NCBI GenBank assembly: GCA_949739095.1 | Contig: CATIYX010000264.1 | Coordinates: 1-10,882 of the forward strand | From: an uncultured Clostridia bacterium | Lineage (GTDB): Bacteria > Bacillota > Clostridia > RUG12999 | Reading direction: 5' to 3' | Length of the DNA stretch: 10,882 bases | Shown: positions 1 through 7,310 of the stretch, piece after piece | How the letters are laid out: each line of letters opens with the position of its first letter | Numbering within the stretch: position 1 is the stretch's first letter | The notes under the pieces: model-generated | Told to the model about the DNA's origin: nothing | Seen by the model: the letters and a program-made list of their open reading frames with translations, nothing else | Database searches by the model: none | Program-made: the position numbers and the translations under genes

Positions 1-1
1 C

Positions 2-418
2 AGTATGCAGGAAGTCGAACAGACAGACGCGCCGCAGGAAATGTCTGCCGTACAGGAATCGGTCGCTGGGATGGGCGAGAAAATGGCGCAGGCATATCAG
101 GCGCTGGAAAGCAGCATGGACGAAGAAAAGCTGGACATGTTGATGGAGGACGAGGCATTTGCCACGCTGATTCATTCCGGCGTAGCGCCCATCATGGCAG
201 CGCGCTGCGTTCTGATGGACGAGCTGCTGACGGCAGCGGAAGCGCGCGGCGAAAAACGCGGACGAGCAAAAGTAAAGAACAAACTGGGCAGAATGAACGA
301 AGTCGGCACAGGCATGACAAACGCATTCCGCACAGGCATTGACCCGGACAAGCTCTCTTTGAAGGAAATACGTGATTTGAAAAAGCGGGCGGGACGAGGC
401 GAAACAATCACCATTTAA
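2..418 (+). CDS. Putative phage scaffolding / head morphogenesis protein, 3' part
   Basis: The reading frame is open to the left edge, so this is probably the C-terminal part of a longer gene. An ATG at 5 exists, but no ribosome binding site can be seen for it. The visible 137 residues are acidic and Gln/Glu-rich at first, then predicted helical. They end in a basic segment with the motif LSLKEIRDLKKRAGRGE. An acidic helical protein with a basic C-terminal helix directly before the major capsid gene is the usual look and place of a scaffolding protein, which shapes the procapsid and binds the coat protein through its C-terminus. That role is inferred from position and composition; I recognise no specific family signature. 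It ends with TAA, and a gap of 87 bases separates it from the capsid gene. Confidence 0.6.
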   Translation, partial: SMQEVEQTDAPQEMSAVQESVAGMGEKMAQAYQALESSMDEEKLDMLMEDEAFATLIHSGVAPIMAARCVLMDELLTAAEARGEKRGRAKVKNKLGRMNEVGTGMTNAFRTGIDPDKLSLKEIRDLKKRAGRGETITI

Positions 419-438
419 CGTCTTTTCGTAAGACCATA

Positions 439-474
439 CAAAAATGCTACTGTTCTACAAAAGAAGCATTTTTG
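439..474 (+). terminator. AT-rich hairpin before the capsid gene, weak terminator or processing site
   Basis: A perfect 10-bp inverted repeat, CAAAAATGCT (439-448) and AGCATTTTTG (465-474), encloses a 16-base loop. Outer bases CCAT (434-437) and ATGG (478-481) can pair as well, with a bulge. The T-run lies inside the 3' arm and no T tract follows, so termination would be weak. It may instead protect or tune the capsid mRNA just upstream of its ribosome binding site (491-497). Confidence 0.45.
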
Positions 475-505
475 CACATGGCATAATAAAAAGGAGGAGT
501 TACAT

Positions 506-1708
506 TTGGCACAGACAGTTACAGATTTTAACGTGCAGACGTCAGGGAAAGACCCTAGCGCCTTGCGCAAATTTTATGACAGAAACCTTATTTTAAACGC
601 ACTGCCCAATTTAGTACATGACCAGTTCGGGCAAAAACGAAACATTCCGGCGAACGGCGGGAAAACTATCAATTTTCGGCGTTTGGCACCGCTACCTAAG
701 GCAATGGCACCGCTGACAGAAGGTGTGACCCCCAGAGGGAATGACCTGACGTGGAGCACCATTGAATCCACTTTGCAGCAATATGGAGATTATATCACCA
801 TTTCTGATGTGCTGCAAACAACAGGCATTGATTCCAACTTGATTGAAGCAGGCGAAATTTTAGCGCGGCAAGCGGGTGAAACACTAGATGCAATCACGCG
901 TGAAGTGTTAAACAGCGGCACCAACGTGCAATATGCAAACGGGCAGTTAGCGCGGTACCTGCTGAGCGGCGGTAAAGGCAGCGGTAATGACTATTTAACA
1001 GTGGATACCATCAAACAGGCAGTCCGCACGCTCAAACGCAACAATGCGAAACGCATTAACAACTACTATGTCGCTATCATTCATCCCGATGTGGCATATG
1101 ACTTGATGGAAGATCCGAAATGGGAAAATGTAAAAACCTATTCTGATCCGGAAGATATGTATAATGGGGAAATTGGCCGGCTCTATGGCGTGCGTTTTGT
1201 GGAAACCAGCGAAGCAAAAATCTTTAAAGCGGAAGATTTGAGCGCAACAGCACGAAATTTGACTGTATCGAGCGCGAATGCCGCGGCAAAGACCATCACA
1301 GTTTCTGAAACACTGTCAGCAGAGGACGCAGCAGCGCTGGCAGAACGTAAAATTGTCGTAAACGATATTCTCTACACCATCAGCTCTGCAAGTGGTTCGG
1401 TTCTCACAGTAGAAGAAGCGCTGGCGACAGGTGACGCTGCACCGGTAAAAGACAATGTCATCTACCCCGGAGAAGCAGGTGCAGACGGACGCGATGTCTA
1501 TTCCACACTGATTTTAGGCGCGGATGCCTATGGCACAACAGAACTGGACGGTGGTGGAATGCGTAACATCGTCAAACAGCTTGGCAGCGGCGGAACAGCC
1601 GACCCGCTCGACCAGCGTGCGACCACAGGCTGGAAAGCATTGAAAACAGCGGAAATTTTGGTGCAGGAATATATGGTCCGCATTGAAACAGTAGCAAGCT
1701 ACGCATAA
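506..1708 (+). CDS. Major capsid protein, N4-gp56 family
   Basis: This 400-residue protein matches the N4-gp56 family of phage major capsid proteins (HK97-fold shells). Recognisable features are the N-terminal region with LRKFYDRNLI, the GGKTINFRRLAPLP segment around residues 51-64, TEGVTP near residue 71, an IIHPDVAYDL segment near 191, and the C-terminal GSGGTADPLDQR and GWKALKTAEILVQEYMVRIE stretches. The start is a TTG at 506, supported by AAGGAGG at 491-497 with good spacing and by the family-like start of the protein (MAQTVTDFNV). Residues about 242-321 form a beta-rich, Ala/Ser/Thr/Val-rich stretch that looks inserted between RFVETSEAKIF and DVYSTLILGADAYG; it may be a surface domain. 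The gene lies between the putative scaffold and a small head gene, as expected for a late head operon. Confidence 0.93.
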   Translation: MAQTVTDFNVQTSGKDPSALRKFYDRNLILNALPNLVHDQFGQKRNIPANGGKTINFRRLAPLPKAMAPLTEGVTPRGNDLTWSTIESTLQQYGDYITISDVLQTTGIDSNLIEAGEILARQAGETLDAITREVLNSGTNVQYANGQLARYLLSGGKGSGNDYLTVDTIKQAVRTLKRNNAKRINNYYVAIIHPDVAYDLMEDPKWENVKTYSDPEDMYNGEIGRLYGVRFVETSEAKIFKAEDLSATARNLTVSSANAAAKTITVSETLSAEDAAALAERKIVVNDILYTISSASGSVLTVEEALATGDAAPVKDNVIYPGEAGADGRDVYSTLILGADAYGTTELDGGGMRNIVKQLGSGGTADPLDQRATTGWKALKTAEILVQEYMVRIETVASYA

Positions 1709-1729
1709 GACGGAAGGAGCGAACAAACC

Positions 1730-2011
1730 ATGGCACAAAAAACGGCAGCAAAAGGGAAAAAAGGTTCCGCAGCGGAATATTTAAACCGTCTGGAACCGGT
1801 ATTACTGGTTAAAGATAACCACAATTATAAAGATGACGTGACTGTGACCTATAACGGCGTGAATTACCAGATTCAGCGCGGGAAACAGGTCATGGTCCCC
1901 AAATTCCTCAAACTTATCATTGAAGAAAGCTACCGTCAGCAAATGGCAGCGGCGGATTTCAGTGCGAATTTGAGCGAATATTTTGAACAAAAAACAAAAC
2001 AACTGGGATAA
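1730..2011 (+). CDS. Small basic phage protein downstream of capsid, unknown function
   Basis: This 93-residue protein starts at ATG 1730 after a clear ribosome binding site (GGAAGGAG, 1712-1719), 21 bases after the capsid stop. The N-terminus is strongly basic (Lys-rich with AAKGKKG), followed by a compact, probably beta-strand middle with TYNGVNYQIQRGKQVMVPK and a helical C-terminus. I do not recognise a named family. Small proteins with a basic tail and a short beta domain are common right after N4-gp56 capsid genes and may bind the capsid or the packaged DNA, but that is inference from position. It is the last gene before the strong hairpin at 2085-2158, so it closes the head transcription unit. 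Confidence 0.75.
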   Translation: MAQKTAAKGKKGSAAEYLNRLEPVLLVKDNHNYKDDVTVTYNGVNYQIQRGKQVMVPKFLKLIIEESYRQQMAAADFSANLSEYFEQKTKQLG

Positions 2012-2084
2012 TACGGCAGCACGCTTGCATTCGTATATCCCTACGATAACGGTTTGAAAAAGAAGGAATCTAAAAGAGTTCCCG

Positions 2085-2158
2085 CAGGACCGGACCGCAG
2101 CCGTGCAAATGGGGTAACGGGCCCCGGCAGACAGCGGATCCGGTCCTGTTTTCTTTTT
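2085..2158 (+). terminator. Strong intrinsic terminator with long nested stem
   Basis: CAGGACCGGA (2085-2094) pairs perfectly with TCCGGTCCTG (2139-2148), followed directly by a T-rich run TTTTCTTTTT (2149-2158). Inside, CCGC (2095-2098) pairs with GCGG (2134-2137) across a one-base A bulge, GCC (2100-2102) with GGC (2126-2128), and GGGG (2111-2114) with CCCC (2122-2125). The whole is one long, interrupted stem, more elaborate than an ordinary terminator. It separates the head genes from the fibre cassette, so it likely sets their ratio by partial termination. It could also be a regulated structure, but I recognise no known riboswitch class. Confidence 0.8.
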
Positions 2159-2179
2159 CAGGCGGAAGGAGGGCAAAAA

Positions 2180-3880
2180 ATGGCAAAAGATTATATTTGG
2201 GTAGACCAAGGCGGACGGGAATATCAAGTGAGTGGTCCGGCTTCCGCCTCGTTTGAAGCAGGTTATACTGATAAACGTATCAAAGAGCACAGGAGAGCAG
2301 AGGTGCTGGACCACGCGGATGGCAGCGTTACAGAGGAAAAACTAAAGAATAACGCAGTCACAGACAAAAAAATCGGTGAAAGAACTATAGGCAAACCGGA
2401 TGGAGAAGGAACAACCACCGGGACGCTGACAAGTTTGCTCAACACTATCACTGCTGCAATGAAAACACATGTGTCAAACAACAAAGCGGCGTTGAGGGGG
2501 AAAGCGGACAAGAAAACGGCTGGCGGCGGGTTTGAAGGGGGCGAAGGGGCAAGTGCAGAATCTGGAGGCGCAGTTGGCGCAGGAGCAGTTACAAACAATG
2601 GATTTGCAGGAGGAGAAAATGCAAAGACCGCAATTGTGTATGAGTCTGTTGATGCATTTGGTGGCGGCGTTGTCACTACAATCGCCCAAGGCATTGACGC
2701 TATCCAACTGGGCACAGGTACGAATTCAAATGAAAAGACCTTGCAAATTTATGACCATCAGTTATTGGACGCAAAAGGGCATATACCGGTAGGGCGCCTG
2801 CAAAATGCCGGGGGTGGATTTGCTGCCGGTGAAGGAGCAGAAACGGTTGATTATAACAAAAGGATGATCGACGCAATCCAGCTTGGAGCAGGAACAAATG
2901 ACACACCAAAGACATTGCAGGTATATGATTATCAGTTGCTGAACGCGTCAGGGAAAATACCGGAGGACAGACTACCGAAAAAAAAGATGGCTATTATAGT
3001 GGGAACATCCACGGAAGGACATACACTTGATATGTGTGATTACTTATGCAGCGGCTCATATGACAATATAGCCATAGGTAACGCGATTACGAGAGCAAGA
3101 ACGACCGGAGTAAATAAAGTATTTCTGCTGCCTGGGACATATAAGCTAAATAGCTATCTATCTTTTGGTAGCTCATGTGACATGACACTTTGCGGCTCGG
3201 GACATGCTACGGTACTGGAACGTAATTGGTCGGGGACTGCCCAAGGTGTTATTGAGTGCATCAACTTAAAAAATCATATCATTATTGAAAATTTATGTAT
3301 TGATGGAAACAGAGACATTTATAACACTGGGAAAAGTCACGGAATACATTTAAAAGATGGCGGCGAATATACCGGAAGCGCGGTCATTAGAAACTGTGAG
3401 ATATACAATAATACTGACTACGGCATATATTGTTTTTCTTCCTATTGGGGGAAACGGGAGATAACAATAGAATCCAATTATATACATGACAATGATAACG
3501 GGATATTACAGGGAGATATTGTTATAAACAATGTACTGGAGAATAATACAAAATATGGATTTTCCAGAAGTAAATATGTCTGTGGGAATACATGCACTGG
3601 ATCGCAATATGGTATGTGGAATAATATTATTAAACCAATTATAATAGGTAATAAGCTGATAGATAACGAAGTAGGCATAAACGTAAATTCAATCAATGGG
3701 ATTATGTGTGGAAATATTATATACCGCGGCAGCGGAACGGCAAATGACTACACAACAGCCCAAAAAACGATTGAGCTGATGGGTAATTCCAAAAACAATA
3801 TCGTTACGGGTAATCAATGTTGCGGTAAGGATATTACGGTAGCCGGAGAAGGAAATGTTGTATCCGACAACATAGTTTAG
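2180..3880 (+). CDS. Phage tail fibre / tailspike with C-terminal right-handed beta-helix
   Basis: I chose ATG 2180 (566 residues) because GGAAGGAGGG (2164-2173) sits just before it and any upstream extension would run through the terminator hairpin. Residues 1-110 form an attachment-type domain with the phage-fibre motif SVTEEKLKNNAVTDKKIGER near 49-68. Residues 111-265 are Gly-rich and hold a duplicated module: IDAIQLG, then KTLQxYDxQLL, then an IP...RL end (172-207 and 230-265), each linked to GGGF-type turns. From about 268 to the end is a parallel beta-helix (PbH1/pectate-lyase-like) with repeated Asn-rich turns such as IRNCEIYNNTDYGIY and IESNYIHDNDNGI. Such proteins bind and often cleave surface glycans; the substrate and any enzymatic activity are unknown. 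The beta-helix part is clearly AT-richer than its neighbours (19 of 60 bases G or C in 3481-3540), a sign of exchange of the host-range domain. Confidence 0.88.
   Translation: MAKDYIWVDQGGREYQVSGPASASFEAGYTDKRIKEHRRAEVLDHADGSVTEEKLKNNAVTDKKIGERTIGKPDGEGTTTGTLTSLLNTITAAMKTHVSNNKAALRGKADKKTAGGGFEGGEGASAESGGAVGAGAVTNNGFAGGENAKTAIVYESVDAFGGGVVTTIAQGIDAIQLGTGTNSNEKTLQIYDHQLLDAKGHIPVGRLQNAGGGFAAGEGAETVDYNKRMIDAIQLGAGTNDTPKTLQVYDYQLLNASGKIPEDRLPKKKMAIIVGTSTEGHTLDMCDYLCSGSYDNIAIGNAITRARTTGVNKVFLLPGTYKLNSYLSFGSSCDMTLCGSGHATVLERNWSGTAQGVIECINLKNHIIIENLCIDGNRDIYNTGKSHGIHLKDGGEYTGSAVIRNCEIYNNTDYGIYCFSSYWGKREITIESNYIHDNDNGILQGDIVINNVLENNTKYGFSRSKYVCGNTCTGSQYGMWNNIIKPIIIGNKLIDNEVGINVNSINGIMCGNIIYRGSGTANDYTTAQKTIELMGNSKNNIVTGNQCCGKDITVAGEGNVVSDNIV
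2693..2800 (+). repeat. In-frame fibre module, copy 1
   Basis: This 36-residue unit of the fibre protein begins IDAIQLGTGTN, continues KTLQIYDHQLLDAKG and ends HIPVGRL. Copy 2 is at 2867-2974. The two are conserved at protein level but diverged at DNA level, so the duplication is not recent. Confidence 0.75.
2867..2974 (+). repeat. In-frame fibre module, copy 2
   Basis: This second unit begins IDAIQLGAGTN, continues KTLQVYDYQLLNASG and ends KIPEDRL, directly before the beta-helix domain. The duplicated modules probably form a trimeric shaft or spacer between the attachment domain and the receptor-binding domain. Confidence 0.75.
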
Positions 3881-3891
3881 GAGGTGTTGGA

Positions 3892-4284
3892 ATGAAACCT
3901 TACAGAGTACAAGGCACGAAAATTGAAGTGTTGCGCTGGCGGCTGGACTACCGGACGTCGGAGGGGGAGGAAGAATCCCTGTTTGAATTAGATGAAGAAA
4001 GCACGTTGTTTCGGCAAAATATATTGAGGGCAGAAGGCTGTACAGATTTTATGTTGGCGCAGGTGGATACGGTAGATGTGGAATGGATAGATGGGATAGA
4101 CATAGGAGAAAAGCGTAATCCCATGGCGGAAGCAGACCGTATTTATGCAATGGGCAAAGAAGCGTATCTGGCACAGAAAAACGCTTTAACGGTGGAACAA
4201 CAGCTTATGCTGACGCAACTCAGGCAGCAACAGACAATTGACGCGCTGATTTTGGCACAACTGGGAGGGATAGAGAATGTTTGA
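3892..4284 (+). CDS. XkdW-like fibre-associated protein
   Basis: This 130-residue protein starts at ATG 3892; its ribosome binding site (GGAGGTG, 3880-3886) overlaps the end of the fibre gene, so the two are translationally linked. The first half is charged and probably beta-rich (YRVQGTKIEVLRWRLDY). The C-terminal third is helical and rich in Gln and Leu (EQQLMLTQLRQQQTIDALILAQLGG). I assign it as XkdW-like mainly from gene order: in PBSX and many Bacillota phages the fibre gene is followed by xkdW and then xkdX, as here. Sequence similarity to XkdW is only suggestive. A role in fibre assembly or attachment is likely but not shown. Confidence 0.65.
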   Translation: MKPYRVQGTKIEVLRWRLDYRTSEGEEESLFELDEESTLFRQNILRAEGCTDFMLAQVDTVDVEWIDGIDIGEKRNPMAEADRIYAMGKEAYLAQKNALTVEQQLMLTQLRQQQTIDALILAQLGGIENV

Positions 4285-4393
4285 AAATTTGAAATATCTT
4301 TATGAAAAAGGACTGCTTAACATAGCGGAACTGGACAGAGCCGTGGGGCTGGGCTGGATTACGCAGGAACAAAAGCAGAAAATGACAGAATAA
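4277..4393 (+). CDS. XkdX-family phage microprotein
   Basis: This 38-residue ORF overlaps the last 8 bases of the preceding gene and has a GGGAGGG-type binding site at 4263-4269. It begins MFENLKYLYEKGLLNIAEL and then reads VGLGWITQEQKQKMTE. This matches the XkdX pattern: a short helix with an aromatic/Tyr-rich start, a central GLL and an I-T-x-E-x-Y/K end. XkdX proteins are tiny conserved phage proteins found beside tail-fibre genes; their exact role is unknown. The overlapping start and the order fibre, XkdW-like, XkdX strongly support that it is real. Confidence 0.85.
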   Translation: MFENLKYLYEKGLLNIAELDRAVGLGWITQEQKQKMTE

Positions 4394-4436
4394 TGAAACA
4401 TGATGTAATAATATCGAAAAAGAAAGGAAGCTTGGA

Positions 4437-4535
4437 ATGAAGAACTATTCGTTTGAAGAACACACTATGCCGAAAAGCACAACATGGCGGTCGGCAGCCT
4501 ATGGAAACGGTATCTATATGGCAGTGGGGCGGTGA
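4437..4535 (+). pseudogene. Stub of a YGNG-repeat (propeller-like) tail protein
   Basis: A 32-codon ORF starts at ATG 4437 behind AAAGGAAG (4422-4429) and ends at TGA 4533-4535. Its C-terminal part, WRSAAYGNGIYMAVGR, closely resembles the first blade of phage tail or fibre proteins built from repeats of the type W-x-S-x-x-YGNG-x-[FY]-x-AVG. Such proteins normally have many blades; here the frame stops after one, and the next gene starts 58 bases later. The simplest reading is the 5' remnant of a deleted repeat protein that followed the fibre cassette. A functional microprotein is possible, since binding site and start are intact. Confidence 0.5.
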
Positions 4536-4553
4536 AAAAAGCGCCGCCCTGCC
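4520..4553 (+). other. GC-rich hairpin over the stub's stop codon
   Basis: GGGCGG (4527-4532) pairs with CCGCCC (4544-4549), and GGCA (4520-4523) with TGCC (4550-4553) across a GTG bulge. The loop is A-rich and no T tract follows, so this is not a normal terminator. It lies just ahead of the adaptor gene and may affect its translation or mRNA stability. Confidence 0.4.
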
Positions 4554-4593
4554 GCGGAATTTTATGCAAAACGGAAGAAAGGGGAACTCGGTT

Positions 4594-5331
4594 ATGACAT
4601 TTGAGGAAGCGCTGGCGCGCATTGACAGCTTGGTACCGAATAGTTTCACAACGGAAGAAAAAATGCATTGGCTTAACGATTGCGAGTCGCTGCTGCGGCT
4701 GGAAGCGGTGAAACAATATGCCTATGCGGAAACGACCGCAAAGGGAGACATTGTTCCATTGCCCAAGGGAGTACGCAGCGAAGATGTGGTGAAGGTCTAT
4801 GTGGATGGCATTACCATCCCGAAATATGACGTGCGCAGCGGCAATATTCACGTGAACACGCCGGATAAAAACGCACGGGTGGGTGTTGTATTCTTGCAGC
4901 GCCATGTGCCGCAGGCGCCACTGCAATATGAAGGAGAAATTGTGCTGGAGGGTGATGCGGTGACCTTAAGCGAAAATCCGTTTTACAGCGGGCAGGACCT
5001 TATTTTTGATTGTCCGTTGCTGCAAGGAGAATTTACCGTACTGGGCAGCAGTGCGAACCGCCTGTTTTTAAACATTGGCGAGGAACAAGCGACGACGGGA
5101 ACAACGGAAGGAACAGTGACGCTGCGGCTGAACGCACCGCTATGTGCACCAGCGCCCTATGTCAGCATTTATATTTATTATGTCACGGCGCAAATGGACT
5201 ACTATAACAAGGATTTTGAAAGCTATAACCACAACAGTATTTTGTTTCAGGATGCGCTGGAGGAGCTGCAAAAATGGCAACGCCGTACATCGGCATTAGA
5301 CCGCACAGCAGTGATTCGCAATGTGTGGTAA
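4594..5331 (+). CDS. Putative head-to-tail adaptor (connector) protein
   Basis: I chose ATG 4594 (245 residues) because GAAAGGGGAA (4577-4586) precedes it and the protein then starts cleanly with MTFEEALARIDSLVPNSFT; an upstream ATG at 4453 has no binding site and would add non-matching sequence. The N-terminus (residues 1-45) is helical, with TEEKMHWLNDCESLLR. The middle is beta-rich, and the C-terminus returns to helix with YYNKDFESYNHNSILFQDAL and ends VIRNVW. Helix-beta-helix architecture directly before a nozzle-type gene matches the adaptor that sits under the portal in short-tailed phages (T7 gp11, P22 gp4). The assignment is from architecture and context, not a clear family match. Confidence 0.55.
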   Translation: MTFEEALARIDSLVPNSFTTEEKMHWLNDCESLLRLEAVKQYAYAETTAKGDIVPLPKGVRSEDVVKVYVDGITIPKYDVRSGNIHVNTPDKNARVGVVFLQRHVPQAPLQYEGEIVLEGDAVTLSENPFYSGQDLIFDCPLLQGEFTVLGSSANRLFLNIGEEQATTGTTEGTVTLRLNAPLCAPAPYVSIYIYYVTAQMDYYNKDFESYNHNSILFQDALEELQKWQRRTSALDRTAVIRNVW

Positions 5332-5349
5332 AAGAAAGGAGGGGACTTT

Positions 5350-7035
5350 GTGCTAAGAGGACTGACAAATTACAGCACCCTACAGCGCCGACCCATTACA
5401 GCGTTCGGCGGGCTGCAGCGCGGTGAGGAGACGGAAGTAAATGAGTTTTCCGACATGCAGGGTATGTGCGGCAGCGGACGCGGTACGCTGTCGAGCTGCG
5501 GACCGCTACAAAAGGTCGCTGCGGAGGCGGGCGAGGGGCAGATGCTTGCAGTGGAAAACGGCAATTCCATGGATTTCTATTCGCTGGGAGAAGGTGGATT
5601 CTATAAAAACGGAACGCTGCTGCCGCTGCAACAGTTTGGGGCAGGCTCCAGTATAGGCGTACCGTCCAGTAAAAAGGAAACGGTGGAGGCACGCTGTCGG
5701 GAGCTTGGACTACCAGTGGAAATTTCTGTCACAAGCAGCGGATATTTGACCAGCAGTTGGACAGGCGATTATCATAAAGCAAAGTTGGTGCGCTATGGTA
5801 ATTTCGTGATTGCCGTGCCGCAAATGCTGATCACTGACGGAACCAATACCTATTTTTGGAAAGGGCATTTTTTTCTCATGCAGGACTACAATTATTACAG
5901 TAATTTGCAACTGTATTATCCCGGACTGCCGGGACTGGATGGTTTGTTTCCGGATGGAGAAGCTATCGCACTGTTGTTAGACGGCAGAGAGTTTCTCACC
6001 GGTACAGTAGCGTCCCATAAAAACCTATTGTTAACGGTGGAGCCGGAAGGAAATACCAGCAGTGGAAGCGGAAAAATGCTGTGTGAGGTGCTGCGTCCCG
6101 GTATGGTGAATTTCACCGATGTAACACATGCCTATAACCGTATGTTTGGGGTGCGCGGCAATCGTATTTATGCTTCTAAACAAGGCGATATCCACAACTT
6201 TAACCACTACAAACTCACGCCGCTGGATAGCTGGTGGGCGGATACGGAATCGGGTGAAGATTTCACGGCGCTCACCTCTTTAAGTGGGCGTGTGGTGGCA
6301 TTCAAAAAAACCTCCACTTATGAAGTCTATGGCATTAATGCGCCTTATACAGTCAAGGATGTCAGTCGTAGTTTTGGTTGCGTGAATCCGTTCACTGTGG
6401 CGGAAGTGGCGGGCGTGCTGGTGTTGCAAACAGAAGAAGGACTGCACGCCTATGGCGGAAGCCGCTTTGTAAATATCCAATACCCGTTGGGTGATTTACT
6501 GCCGGAGGATGGCGCCATGTCATGTGGAACGGGCAGTAAATATTATATCACACTGGCAGGACGGCTATATTGTTACGACTACTATCGCGGTGCATGGTAT
6601 TGTGTCAGTGGAGAAACAGCAACGGGACTTTGCACCTGTGCAGGAGGTGTGTTTATCAATCTAAACGGGTTGTTGTGGCAATTGCCGGAGGGGGACAGTC
6701 CTGCGTCGTTATCACAGGAAGTCAAGGTGCAGCCATGGTATTTTGAAACCACTGCTATTAACCGTGATTTTACGGAAGGGCTGCTTAGCAGCGTGGAGCT
6801 AAAGTTGGCATGTGAAGACGCGTCTTTCACAGTTTGGGTATCCCACGATGGCGGAATCTATGAAAAGGTGCAGGACGTGGAATGGCAACAGGGAAAACGG
6901 TTTGTGGCGGTTCCGGTCCGCCCGCGTATGTGCGCTGAATTTCGCGTAAAAGTGGAGGGAAGCGGCCGTGTGACGCTATGCGGTATGATGCTGAATCAAT
7001 ATAAAGGAGGGAGCGTGAGCCTATGCAGTCGATAG
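5350..7035 (+). CDS. Phage tail nozzle / stabilisation protein (T7 gp12- or P22 gp10-like)
   Basis: This 561-residue protein starts at GTG 5350 behind AAAGGAGGGG (5335-5344). It is rich in beta-strand, Gly and Tyr and begins with RGLTNYSTLQRRPITAFGGL, the region that typically docks on the adaptor. A diagnostic central stretch is NRMFGVRGNRIYASKQGD (about residues 262-279), followed by ALTSLSGRVVAFKKTSTYEVYG and FGCVNPFTVAEVAGVLV. Repeated gene-value-check strands of this kind form the propeller of podoviral nozzle proteins that close the tail. Neighbours agree: adaptor upstream, late small gene downstream. It overlaps the next gene by 13 bases and ends with TAG. Confidence 0.72.
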   Translation: MLRGLTNYSTLQRRPITAFGGLQRGEETEVNEFSDMQGMCGSGRGTLSSCGPLQKVAAEAGEGQMLAVENGNSMDFYSLGEGGFYKNGTLLPLQQFGAGSSIGVPSSKKETVEARCRELGLPVEISVTSSGYLTSSWTGDYHKAKLVRYGNFVIAVPQMLITDGTNTYFWKGHFFLMQDYNYYSNLQLYYPGLPGLDGLFPDGEAIALLLDGREFLTGTVASHKNLLLTVEPEGNTSSGSGKMLCEVLRPGMVNFTDVTHAYNRMFGVRGNRIYASKQGDIHNFNHYKLTPLDSWWADTESGEDFTALTSLSGRVVAFKKTSTYEVYGINAPYTVKDVSRSFGCVNPFTVAEVAGVLVLQTEEGLHAYGGSRFVNIQYPLGDLLPEDGAMSCGTGSKYYITLAGRLYCYDYYRGAWYCVSGETATGLCTCAGGVFINLNGLLWQLPEGDSPASLSQEVKVQPWYFETTAINRDFTEGLLSSVELKLACEDASFTVWVSHDGGIYEKVQDVEWQQGKRFVAVPVRPRMCAEFRVKVEGSGRVTLCGMMLNQYKGGSVSLCSR

Positions 7036-7262
7036 ATACGCAGGTGCGCGGAGATGTGGTGCATCAACTCACGCTGCTGCGTCAGGATATGGAAGAGGGC
7101 TTGGCAAACATCACGGAAAACAATTTGAAACTTTCACAGCCATATGCCGCCAGCCGCAGCGGAAGTGTGGAACTGGAACTTGCAGAAGTGAATGGCACAA
7201 AAACGTTGTGTATTTATCAGGATGGCGTGCTGTATGGCAGTGTACAACTTCTTTCAGTTTGA
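7023..7262 (+). CDS. Small phage protein between tail and lysis genes, unknown
   Basis: This 79-residue ORF starts at ATG 7023, inside the end of the nozzle gene, behind AAAGGAGGG (7004-7012). The overlap suggests translational coupling. The first half is helical and amphipathic (VHQLTLLRQDMEEGLANI); the second half is beta-rich (SVELELAEVNGTKTLCIY then GVLYGSVQLLSV). No membrane segment and no family I recognise. Likely a tail-tip or assembly factor by position, but this is inference. Confidence 0.65.
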   Translation: MQSIDTQVRGDVVHQLTLLRQDMEEGLANITENNLKLSQPYAASRSGSVELELAEVNGTKTLCIYQDGVLYGSVQLLSV

Positions 7263-7310
7263 TACATATAATGAAGCGAGGGGAATTTTACCCATAAAGG
7301 AGGAAAAACA

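Noticed and set aside
2054..2179. N-terminal extension of the fibre gene
   Set aside because: It would run through the terminator hairpin, has no ribosome binding site, and ATG 2180 has an excellent one.
4453..4593. N-terminal extension of the adaptor gene
   Set aside because: No binding site at 4453; the segment overlaps the YGNG stub in another frame, and ATG 4594 has a good site.
7267..7272. Perfect TATAAT upstream of the endolysin as a promoter
   Set aside because: No acceptable -35 hexamer lies 16-18 bases upstream (7243-7250), and the gene fits the late operon.
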